Shown: in pieces, positions 31,706-38,865 of the stretch
Layout: each line of letters starts with the position of its first letter
Position numbering within the stretch: the first letter of the stretch is position 1
NCBI GenBank assembly: GCA_965369325.1
Contig: CBDUQI010000028.1
Span: 1 to 38,865, forward strand
From: CBDUQI01 sp965369325
Lineage (GTDB): Bacteria; Pseudomonadota; Gammaproteobacteria; Steroidobacterales; JBCBZW01
Reading direction: 5' to 3'
Length of the DNA: 38,865 nucleotides
Notes under the pieces: model-generated
What the model saw: only the letters and a program-made list of their open reading frames with translations
Databases searched by the model: none
Told to the model about the DNA's origin: nothing
Made by a program: the position numbers and the translations under genes

Positions 31706-33463
31706 ATGAAGCACTACCTCCTTTTAACAACCGCGGCACTGCTCACCGCTGGCTGTGCGCCCGAACCCACAAGCCCACCCGCCGACGGGCCAGCGGCGGG
31801 CGTCGAGCCGTCGTCGATCACCCGCCCGGTGGCCGATGCCGTTTACACCAATGCCCGCATTTACACAGTAGACGCCGCAAACAGCTGGGCGCAGGCAATG
31901 GCGGTGCGAGATGGCAAGATTATGGCGATCGGCAGTGAGGCGCAGATCGCCGCAGTAACCGGGACCGATACTCGCCGGGTAGAGGTGGGGGGGCGAATGA
32001 TCATGCCCGGAATCCACGACACCCACATACATCCTGCGGATGCGGGTATCTCCAAAACACTGGAATGCAGTTTTCTGTCCAGTGATCTGGAGGAAGTCAT
32101 TACCATCCTTAAAGGCTGCATCGCCGAGGCAAAACCTGGCGACTGGGTGCGCGGTGGTCAGTGGAACGAAGGCTATTTTGTCAACAACCCTAAAATGCCG
32201 AAACACATCCTGGATGAAATCGCGCCGGAGAACCCGGTGTTTCTGATGGACTGGTCGGTGCACCACGCCTGGGTCAACAGTCAAGCGCTGACGTTGTTCG
32301 CCATTGATGGCGATACGCCCGATCCGGATGGCGGTGTAATCAAACGCGATGCTGGCACCGGTGAGGCCGTTGGGCTGCTGTACGACAACGCCGCTTACAA
32401 CAAGCGACGACTGCTGCCGAAGTACTCGGCGGTAGAGGAGGCGCGCGCACTGGCCTGGAGCATCGAGCAGATCGCCCAGTACGGCATCACCACCATTAAA
32501 GACGCCATCGTCACCGATGAGAACATGGGTGCTTATCAGTACCTGCACGACAAAGGCCAGCTGCCGATTCGGGTCAAGACTAACCTCACTTGGAAGAGCG
32601 CGTGGGCGTTCTCGCACGAGGCGGAGCAGAAGCTAATCGAAAATCGCGCGGACTACGCACGCGACAACATCGATACGGATTTTGCCAAGATCATGCTCGA
32701 CGGTGTGCCGATGACCTATACCTCCGCGCTGCTGGAGCCGTACGAACCGAACGACATAGTGGGTGCGGAGCACAAGGGCAAAATGATGCTCTCAGCCGAT
32801 GAGCTAACCGCCGATGTCATCATGCTGGACAAGGCCGGGCTGAGCGTAAAAATCCACGCCACCGGCGATGGGGCTGCCCGTGCGGCACTGGATGCGTTCG
32901 AAGCCGCCAGAAATGCCAATGGGAATCGCGGCCTGATTCACGAAGTCTCACACGCAGAAATGATTCACCCGGACGACGTGCCCCGGTTTAAAGAACTGAA
33001 CGTCGCTGCCGAGATGTGCCCGATTATCTGGTATCCCATTCCTGGCCTGAACTGGGAAACTTGGTTTGGCAAAGACCGTATTCCCGCGTGGCAGGTGCGT
33101 ACACTGCACGAGGCCGGTGCGTTGGTCACGTACGGTTCGGACTGGCCGGTAGTCCCCACGGCTAATCCTTGGCCCGGCATCGAGGCCATGGTCACCCGCA
33201 GCGATCCTTACCAACCGGAACTGAAGCCTGAGTTTGTAGAAGAAGCCGTGGATCTCGCCACCGCCGTGCGCATCTTCACTCACAACAGCGCCATTGCTAA
33301 CAAAGTGGGCGACAGCTCCGGATCGCTGGAGGTCGGCAAAGACGCGGACTTTGTGGTACTGGATCGGAATATTTTTGAAGTACCAATAATGGACGTGGGC
33401 GATACGACTGTGTTGATGTCCGTCGTAGGTGGCGAAACACTTTTTGGGGGTTCAGCGCTATGA
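31706..33463 (+). CDS. YtcJ-like amidohydrolase, predicted lipoprotein
   Basis: A 585-residue enzyme of the amidohydrolase family 3 (YtcJ / N-substituted formamide deformylase-like group). The metal-binding pattern is present: H107-x-H109 in MPGIHDTHIHP, later HATGDGAARAALDAFE, HEVSHAEMIHP, and YGSDWPV with the metal-binding Asp. The N-terminus is a lipoprotein signal (LLTTAALLTAGC, lipobox LTAG-C17), so the mature enzyme is anchored to a membrane in the periplasm. It starts at ATG 31706 with AAGGA 7 bases upstream, 29 bases after AtoE, as third gene of the GntR operon. In this family the characterised deformylase NfdA removes formyl groups from N-substituted formamides; other members hydrolyse other C-N bonds. 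Role in this operon: hydrolysis of an amide or cyclic imide, inferred. Confidence 0.9.
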   Translation: MKHYLLLTTAALLTAGCAPEPTSPPADGPAAGVEPSSITRPVADAVYTNARIYTVDAANSWAQAMAVRDGKIMAIGSEAQIAAVTGTDTRRVEVGGRMIMPGIHDTHIHPADAGISKTLECSFLSSDLEEVITILKGCIAEAKPGDWVRGGQWNEGYFVNNPKMPKHILDEIAPENPVFLMDWSVHHAWVNSQALTLFAIDGDTPDPDGGVIKRDAGTGEAVGLLYDNAAYNKRRLLPKYSAVEEARALAWSIEQIAQYGITTIKDAIVTDENMGAYQYLHDKGQLPIRVKTNLTWKSAWAFSHEAEQKLIENRADYARDNIDTDFAKIMLDGVPMTYTSALLEPYEPNDIVGAEHKGKMMLSADELTADVIMLDKAGLSVKIHATGDGAARAALDAFEAARNANGNRGLIHEVSHAEMIHPDDVPRFKELNVAAEMCPIIWYPIPGLNWETWFGKDRIPAWQVRTLHEAGALVTYGSDWPVVPTANPWPGIEAMVTRSDPYQPELKPEFVEEAVDLATAVRIFTHNSAIANKVGDSSGSLEVGKDADFVVLDRNIFEVPIMDVGDTTVLMSVVGGETLFGGSAL

Positions 33464-33591
33464 AGGACGAGATACAGGCCGCGCGGTAGTTAGGCTCAAT
33501 ACGTCGAGCATACCGGTCAGTAGCAAATTGCTCATCATCGCCGGCTGAGACGTTTTCGTTCGGCCAAGCGCACGATGCCTGCCACCAGGCC

Positions 33592-34881
33592 TCATGCGCG
33601 GACCGCCAGTTGGCGGCTCCCGACAATGCCCTTTAGTCGCCACGCGGCAAGTGCACCCAGCAAACCACAAAACGCGATGCCGCAAAAGTAGATGCTGTAA
33701 CCCAGTTTGCCCGGATAACGATCGAGTAGTGCGCCATTGATCAGCGGCAAATAGATATCCGGCGAGTAACCCAGCAAAGAGATCGCACCGATAGCCAGCC
33801 CTTTGATCCGATCCGGTACCTCGCAACTTTCAAGCGTTGACCAGAAGATGCCTCGCACCGCGTAGGTAAGTATGCCGATAAGCAGTACCATCGCTAGCAA
33901 TACGCCAGCAGCCATCGACGTCGGCAGCAGTACCAGCCCGCCCAATGCGAAGGAAGCCAGCAACAGCAAAATGCCAAGCACGCGCTCGCGATCCAGGAAG
34001 TCGCCCGCGAAGCCTGCGGCGGCCGCGCCAATCGGGCGCATCCACAGTTTGGCCACCGTAATCGAACCGACGGCAACCGCCGTAAGCCCAAACTGCGTTT
34101 GCATGTAAGCAGAAAACGAATAGGTGGCCCAGAACAGCTGGTAGCCGGTGAGAATACAAATGCCCGCCAACCAGATTTCCTCCCGCTTGAGGATGTTCTT
34201 CAGGTCCGCCAGAAAGTTGCCACGCGCCGGGGCGGTTTCGTCCGCCTCGCTAGAGTCCGGGCGATTGTCCTTGACGATGAACAACACGATGGGCGACATC
34301 ACCAGCATGAACGCCACGTAAAACCAGATAACTTTACGCAAGGCCTCAGCGTTTGACTGCCCCAGCCCATCGATCCAGTAAGCGAACATGCCCACCGCAA
34401 TCGTCGCCAGAATCGCCTCGACCAAGCCGCGACCGCCGTCGAGAATGCCAAAGAACCGCCCCTGTTCATCTGACCGGGCCAATACCGCCGTTGCCTTGAT
34501 AAGCGCCGACCAGAACGTCAACCCGGTCGCCAGTCCCCAACCGGCAAAAATAATCTGCAACGAGCCGAATGACGGCATGGTGGAAAACCAAATACCCAGC
34601 ACACCGGCGAAGGCCAGCGAAAAAGACATAAGGATGCGGGGTGAAACACGATCCGCGAGCCAACCGCTCGGAATATACGTAAGCACAAACAGCACGCCGA
34701 GCATGGCGTAGTTCTGCCCAAGTTGCGTCGCGGTGATGCCAAACGACTCTAGAATGGTGACCTCAAAATTCTGTCGCAGGTAAATCAGCGGATAGATGGC
34801 GCCCGCCACCACAACCAGTACAGCAAGTTGGACGTAACGTTGCAAAGTGGTGGGTTCGGAGCCGTTGCTGGTATCGGTCAT
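33592..34881 (-). CDS. Major facilitator superfamily transporter
   Basis: A 429-residue polytopic protein with about 12 hydrophobic segments and the MFS loop-2 signature in modified form: GWLADRVSPRILMSFSL (about residues 73-89). Further landmarks are FFGILDGGRGLVEAILATIA and, in the second half, IGAAAAGFAGDFLDRERVLG. The layout and the FGITATQLGQNYAMLGVLFV segment resemble the organic anion / sugar-phosphate (GlpT/UhpC-like) part of the superfamily, but the substrate is unknown. It converges on the amidohydrolase gene with 128 bases between their stops and is not in the same operon. It may still take up a product of the hydrolases. ATG 34881 has no strong ribosome site. Confidence 0.88.
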   Translation of the reverse strand: MTDTSNGSEPTTLQRYVQLAVLVVVAGAIYPLIYLRQNFEVTILESFGITATQLGQNYAMLGVLFVLTYIPSGWLADRVSPRILMSFSLAFAGVLGIWFSTMPSFGSLQIIFAGWGLATGLTFWSALIKATAVLARSDEQGRFFGILDGGRGLVEAILATIAVGMFAYWIDGLGQSNAEALRKVIWFYVAFMLVMSPIVLFIVKDNRPDSSEADETAPARGNFLADLKNILKREEIWLAGICILTGYQLFWATYSFSAYMQTQFGLTAVAVGSITVAKLWMRPIGAAAAGFAGDFLDRERVLGILLLLASFALGGLVLLPTSMAAGVLLAMVLLIGILTYAVRGIFWSTLESCEVPDRIKGLAIGAISLLGYSPDIYLPLINGALLDRYPGKLGYSIYFCGIAFCGLLGALAAWRLKGIVGSRQLAVRA

Positions 34882-35000
34882 AACAGGTATCGCCAGTTCA
34901 CGGGTGAGTTACGTGCGGTAGGTTTTCGCGTCAGTGTACACGCGCCCGTGCCAGGTGACACTTGTCCGCTAAGTACGCGAACCTTACCTGTGAATTTACC

Positions 35001-37022
35001 TCAGTGCGCGCCGGACGCATCGCTCAGGCCGGTCTCCCCCAGCGCGTCCACCAACGGACCCAAATACGGCTCAAAGTGGCGCCACTGATCCAGGCCACTC
35101 GTGTAAATTGGCTGCCGCACCTGCTCGGAGCTGGCCGTCTTGACCGCGCGCTCGGTGCGGTGAAACTCTAGACAACCCGGCTCGAACGGCAGCTCGCAGT
35201 AATCCAGCATTCGTCGCACCTGCGCTTCAAGGTCGTCGATCACATCTTCGTGCTGCACACGCAAGATGCGACCTGGCAGCTCGCGGTCCCAGTGATCCAT
35301 GATCTGAACGTAAGCCGCGTAGTAGCGACCAATGTCCTGAAGATCATAAGTAAACTCTTGGCCCTCGGCGAATAGCTGTTTAAAACCGCTGAAGCAACAG
35401 GCCATCGGATGGCGTCGCGCATCAATAATCTTCGCGTTTGGCAAAATTAGCTGAATTAGCGCAAGGTGACGAAAGTTGTTAGGCATCTTGTCCACAAAGT
35501 AATCACCGCCCTGGCGATGAAACATGGTGTCCTCAATAAACTTGTTGCCGAGCTCACCTTGTTGTTCGTGCGTAAGCTGATGCAGCACCTGCGGGTACTG
35601 GCCGTTGCCGCTGAGTGCGCGCCTGCCGTTAAGCTGATGCGCCATGCCGATAATATTCGCCAACTCCATGGTGCCATCAATTTGTGAATGCGAAGCGAGT
35701 ATTTGCTCCAAAAGGGTAGAGCCGGCACGCGGTAATCCCACGACAAAAATGGGCGCGGCATCTGCGCAACCAAACTCCTCACGTTGCTTGAAGAACGCCG
35801 CGTCGAACTGTTGCTTTTGCGTTTGCAGCTCGCGTTCAACCAGTTCCGGGCGATATCGACTTTCCTGTTTCTTCAGGCGGTTGCCGCGCGCGTAGAACGT
35901 AAATGCATCCGCATACTCACCGCGGTCTTCCAACGCTTTACCCAATGCAAAACACAAATGCACCCGATCCGTATTGTCGGTAGCCGGCTGCGCTTGCATA
36001 TCGCGCATTTGTGCAATCTCCGCATCCTCGAAACGGTAGGTCTTTAAGTTCGCGAGGCTCCAGTACGCGTCGCCATACGCCGGCGTGCAACGGTAGGCGC
36101 GACGATACGATTCGATCGCCAGCTCGGTGCGCCCAATGGTTTTTAGCGCATGCGCATGCGCGGCGTGTACGGCATGCAGGTCCGGCTGCTGCGCCAGCAC
36201 CTGCTCGTAAATACCCAGTGCTTGATCGAAATTGCCGCTCGCCTGATGTTCGGTGGCCAGTGTGACCTTAAAGGCAACGTTGTCGGGATCGCTCGCCTGC
36301 AGCAGTTGCGCCTGTTCAAGCGCTTTAGCGTACTTTTGTCGGCGATGCAGGACGCGCACGTAGTCCAATCTGGCCCGATGATAGTCGGGCTGAAACTCCA
36401 GCGCGCTTTCAAGCAGAAACTCTGCGTCGTCCAAAATCTGCAATTTACTGCCGAGCTCTGCCAGCAACCGCATGGCTTCTATGTGATGCGGCTGCTGTTG
36501 GAGGAAATGCCGGCAGATCTGCTCTGCCATGAACAGCTTATTCTCGTGAATAAGGCTGGTGACCGTCAGCAACGGCGGCGGCAAAGTGGACAGCCAATTA
36601 ACATGCTGCATCGCCTGTGCGGCTTTTTCCTGTTCACCCGCCGCGACGTAGTAACGCCCTAGCGCATGCCAGCTGGCAGGTAAGGCGGGATTGAGAGCGG
36701 TGGCCTGCTCGTACGCACCAATGGCCGCGTCGCGTTGCTGGCGCGCGCGAAATATATGGCCTTGCTCCTGGTACGCCCGGGCGTAGCGCGGATGCGCGCC
36801 CGTCAACTGTGTAAGGCTCGCCAGCGCAGCATCGGTGTCATTGGCCTTGCGCTGACAAACGGCCAGGTAATACAGAGCATCCGCGAAATTGGGCCGGTCG
36901 TGCAGCAGTTGCTCGAATGCCTTAGTGGCATCCGGCAACCGGCCCTCTTTCAGCAGATACTTGGCGTCGTTAAGCCGCTTCTCGAAGCTTGTGCGCTGAG
37001 TCGCTTCGCCGTTATCCGCCAC
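35001..37022 (-). CDS. TPR-repeat sulfotransferase family protein
   Basis: A 673-residue protein. Residues about 10-380 are tandem tetratricopeptide repeats (for example RLPDATKAFEQLLHDRPNFA, then ALYYLAVCQRKANDTDAALA; later YARAYQEQGHIFRARQQRDA). From about 425 comes a sulfotransferase domain. The PAPS 5'-phosphosulfate loop is FVVGLPRAGSTLLEQILASH, the 3'-phosphate region is DARRHPMACCFSGFKQLF, and DKMPNNFRHLALIQLILPNA also fits the family. It transfers sulfate from PAPS to a protein or small acceptor, with TPRs probably choosing the target. Start is GTG 37022; there is no signal peptide, so it is cytoplasmic. It begins 29 bases after the stop of the TonB receptor at the window edge on the same strand, so the two are probably one transcript. 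Confidence 0.88.
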   Translation of the reverse strand: MADNGEATQRTSFEKRLNDAKYLLKEGRLPDATKAFEQLLHDRPNFADALYYLAVCQRKANDTDAALASLTQLTGAHPRYARAYQEQGHIFRARQQRDAAIGAYEQATALNPALPASWHALGRYYVAAGEQEKAAQAMQHVNWLSTLPPPLLTVTSLIHENKLFMAEQICRHFLQQQPHHIEAMRLLAELGSKLQILDDAEFLLESALEFQPDYHRARLDYVRVLHRRQKYAKALEQAQLLQASDPDNVAFKVTLATEHQASGNFDQALGIYEQVLAQQPDLHAVHAAHAHALKTIGRTELAIESYRRAYRCTPAYGDAYWSLANLKTYRFEDAEIAQMRDMQAQPATDNTDRVHLCFALGKALEDRGEYADAFTFYARGNRLKKQESRYRPELVERELQTQKQQFDAAFFKQREEFGCADAAPIFVVGLPRAGSTLLEQILASHSQIDGTMELANIIGMAHQLNGRRALSGNGQYPQVLHQLTHEQQGELGNKFIEDTMFHRQGGDYFVDKMPNNFRHLALIQLILPNAKIIDARRHPMACCFSGFKQLFAEGQEFTYDLQDIGRYYAAYVQIMDHWDRELPGRILRVQHEDVIDDLEAQVRRMLDYCELPFEPGCLEFHRTERAVKTASSEQVRQPIYTSGLDQWRHFEPYLGPLVDALGETGLSDASGAH

Positions 37023-37051
37023 AGCGCCCGTCTATGCGACGTCCAAACAAT

Positions 37052-38865
37052 CTAATTTCCGTCAAACCGATAAGAGAAGCGCACGCCAATGGTGCGCGGA
37101 CGATTCGGCGTGGTCTTGATGATGTCATCTTCGTTGGAGATAAACACATCCGCCAGCTCATCGGTGAGGTTTTCGATGAATAAGGTCGCGGTCCAGTCGT
37201 CCCGCGAATAACCCAGCGTGGCATCCACTGTGGTGTAGTCGCTCTGCGGGAACAACGCGCCGGCATTGATCGAGCTGATCACATCATCGGTGTAGGAATA
37301 GGAGAGCTGAGTAAACGCACCCGCGCCATCATCCAGCTCCCACTCGTAGCGCCCGCGCAGTACGTACTGCAGCTCCGGCGCCAGCGCCAGCGGGCTACCG
37401 ACCGGGGCAAGACCCACAATCGAAGGCGGCAACTCGGTGAGCTCCGTGTCGTTAAATGACACGTTGGCAAACAGCGTGAGTTCGTCCGTTGGTGCCCAGA
37501 TAGTATCAAGCTCGACACCGCTCACTTCGGCCTGACCGACATTGCTGATAAAGGTGAGGTTGGAGACATTGAAGTCCAGCGTCGCCAGCTGCAGGCCTTC
37601 CCAGTCGAGTGAGTAGATCGCACCATTGAACTGCAGGGTGCCATCCAACCACTGGGTCTTCCAGCCGAACTCCAGATTGGTTAGCTCATCCGAATCGTAA
37701 AAGTCGGGCACGAACGGACCGGTGACTTCGTTGCCGGGCTGGAACGCGCCACCGTTGCGGTTAAAGCCGCCAGGACGATAACCTTCCGACCAGGTGGCAT
37801 ACAGATTAACGTCATCGTTCGCCTGCCACTGCAGATTGAACTTCAAAATGGTGTCGTTAAAGTCTGCCGGACTGGAGGTGGCAAGCACCTCGTCCACGTT
37901 ACGCCCCGAATCACCGTCTGGACCGCGCAGGGCAAAGTTGGAACTGCCGTTCAATGATATCTCAAGATCGTAGCGCCGCGCACCAAAGGTGGCCGTGAGC
38001 TCGTCGGTAATATCAAAGGCCAGCTCGCCGAAGAACGAAAGCTCCTCCTTACCGCGAGTAAAGTCATTGAAGAACCTAACGCCTGCATCACGCGCGCTCG
38101 GGTCGCTTGCGGTGGAGCCGCTGATCGGTGAGTTCGGCAAAAAGCCCTGCAGTACCGAATCTGGGTAGTTCCAGTTACCGCGCTCGATCAGCTCCAGATC
38201 ATCGGTGAACACACCGATGATGCCGCGCACACGGCGCTCCGGGTTGGTGCTGATGCGAAACTCGTGAGTGGTGCGCTCCACGCCGAAGAACTGATCCACA
38301 AACAGATTCGGTCGACCGCAGTCGGTGAACATCTGGGTGGCGTAACCGGCGTAGTCACAAATGTAGTACGGAATGAACGGCCCGGCGTCTGCGTAGCCGG
38401 AGTAGTCCTGCACGGAGTTCACTGCGCGATCCAGGTAAGCGCCGGTGTAGACAATGTCAAGATTGGACAGGCGTCCGTTGACCTTCCAGGAGGTCATGTC
38501 CACCTCGTCCACACCACGATCAGGTGAGAACTGCTGCGTATTTAGCTCGCCCAGCGCCGGATCGTAGTCCCACACGCCTTCGTATTCGATCTCCTGGTTG
38601 AAGTACTGAAGCAGCACATCCCAGTTGTCGTTCACGATGTATTTAGCGCCGGCGCGAATGCCCTGGTAGCGCGCATCGTTAAAGTCGTCTTCGGCCAGCT
38701 GGTCATTGTTGGAAACCGCGGCGTTCTCAACAGAAATGAGGGCCGGGTTCGCAGACGTGATGGTCTTGTTGCCGGCGATGTTATCGATATAACCGCCTTC
38801 CTTCACGTTGTACACCGCAAATCGTGTGGCCAGCCTGCCGTCAATGAGGGGGATATTGACGTGCG
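37052..38865 (-). CDS. TonB-dependent receptor, N-terminus cut by window end
   Basis: The minus-strand frame is open to the last base of the window, so the start, signal peptide, TonB box and plug lie to the right. GTG 38815 is not a true start: the codons before it (ending PLIDGRLATRFAVYNVKEGG) are a typical barrel strand. The visible 604 residues are the beta-barrel of a TonB-dependent receptor, with family phrases such as ARYQGIRAGAKYIVNDNWDV, TYTTWSEGYRPGGFNRNGG-like WSEGYRPGGFNRNGGAFQPG, LEFGWKTQWLDGTLQFNGAI, and the C-terminal strand RTIGVRFSYRFDGN. The latter phrases are typical of the large receptor class used for carbon compounds by Gram-negative bacteria. It is probably co-transcribed with the TPR-sulfotransferase. 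Its substrate is unknown. It is distinct in sequence from the receptor at 27163-29586. Confidence 0.9.
   Translation of the reverse strand, partial: HVNIPLIDGRLATRFAVYNVKEGGYIDNIAGNKTITSANPALISVENAAVSNNDQLAEDDFNDARYQGIRAGAKYIVNDNWDVLLQYFNQEIEYEGVWDYDPALGELNTQQFSPDRGVDEVDMTSWKVNGRLSNLDIVYTGAYLDRAVNSVQDYSGYADAGPFIPYYICDYAGYATQMFTDCGRPNLFVDQFFGVERTTHEFRISTNPERRVRGIIGVFTDDLELIERGNWNYPDSVLQGFLPNSPISGSTASDPSARDAGVRFFNDFTRGKEELSFFGELAFDITDELTATFGARRYDLEISLNGSSNFALRGPDGDSGRNVDEVLATSSPADFNDTILKFNLQWQANDDVNLYATWSEGYRPGGFNRNGGAFQPGNEVTGPFVPDFYDSDELTNLEFGWKTQWLDGTLQFNGAIYSLDWEGLQLATLDFNVSNLTFISNVGQAEVSGVELDTIWAPTDELTLFANVSFNDTELTELPPSIVGLAPVGSPLALAPELQYVLRGRYEWELDDGAGAFTQLSYSYTDDVISSINAGALFPQSDYTTVDATLGYSRDDWTATLFIENLTDELADVFISNEDDIIKTTPNRPRTIGVRFSYRFDGN

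Noticed and set aside
31724..32617. A 297-codon open frame on the minus strand inside the amidohydrolase gene
   Set aside because: Antisense to a gene with intact metal-binding motifs; the peptide shows no domain features.

Overview
The window reads as a chromosomal segment of a GC-rich Gram-negative bacterium, most likely a gammaproteobacterium of marine or sediment type. This is inference: it rests on two TonB-dependent receptors, a TPR-sulfotransferase, a DUF6868-like membrane protein, AtoE- and FetB-type transporters and secreted proteins with calcium-binding dockerin-like ends. I see no rRNA, tRNA, CRISPR array, transposase, integrase or phage gene.

Left part (1-8.8 kb): the end of a secreted beta-helix protein; a stand-alone molybdopterin oxidoreductase; a translationally coupled pair of small exported proteins of unknown role; then short, mostly single-gene housekeeping or accessory genes (VOC protein, CPBP intramembrane protease, SDR dehydrogenase, DUF1801, GNAT acetyltransferase, PaaI-type thioesterase, a conserved hypothetical).

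Middle (9-20.6 kb): a very large RecB-like nuclease / RNase H-like / Upf1-like helicase fusion (about 1150 residues); a GFA-type zinc protein; a small membrane protein; a giant secreted SGNH hydrolase with tandem N-terminal repeats, RTX repeats and a C-terminal dockerin-like module; a flavin split-barrel protein; an orphan FetB-type permease; and a second secreted protein carrying the same dockerin-like module near its N-terminus.

Right part (20.7-38.9 kb): an apparent uptake and catabolic locus. On the minus strand, a TonB receptor, two amidase-signature hydrolases (one with a Tat-like leader) and a secreted beta-propeller/di-haem protein resembling HzsA lie in one direction. Diverging from the receptor are a GntR/FCD regulator, an AtoE-type short-chain fatty acid transporter and a YtcJ-like lipoprotein amidohydrolase. 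The 96-bp divergent spacer holds two GTATAC elements exactly 21 bp apart, good candidates for the regulator's operators. An MFS transporter follows. I infer import and hydrolysis of an amide or N-acyl compound, with the released short acid handled by AtoE; the substrate cannot be read from sequence. The window ends with a TPR-sulfotransferase 29 bp downstream of a second TonB receptor that runs off the right edge.

The items most deserving a second look are the amidase/di-haem/GntR locus, the dockerin-like modules without any visible cohesin, the nuclease-helicase fusion with a possible leader ORF and hairpin, and the receptor-sulfotransferase pair.
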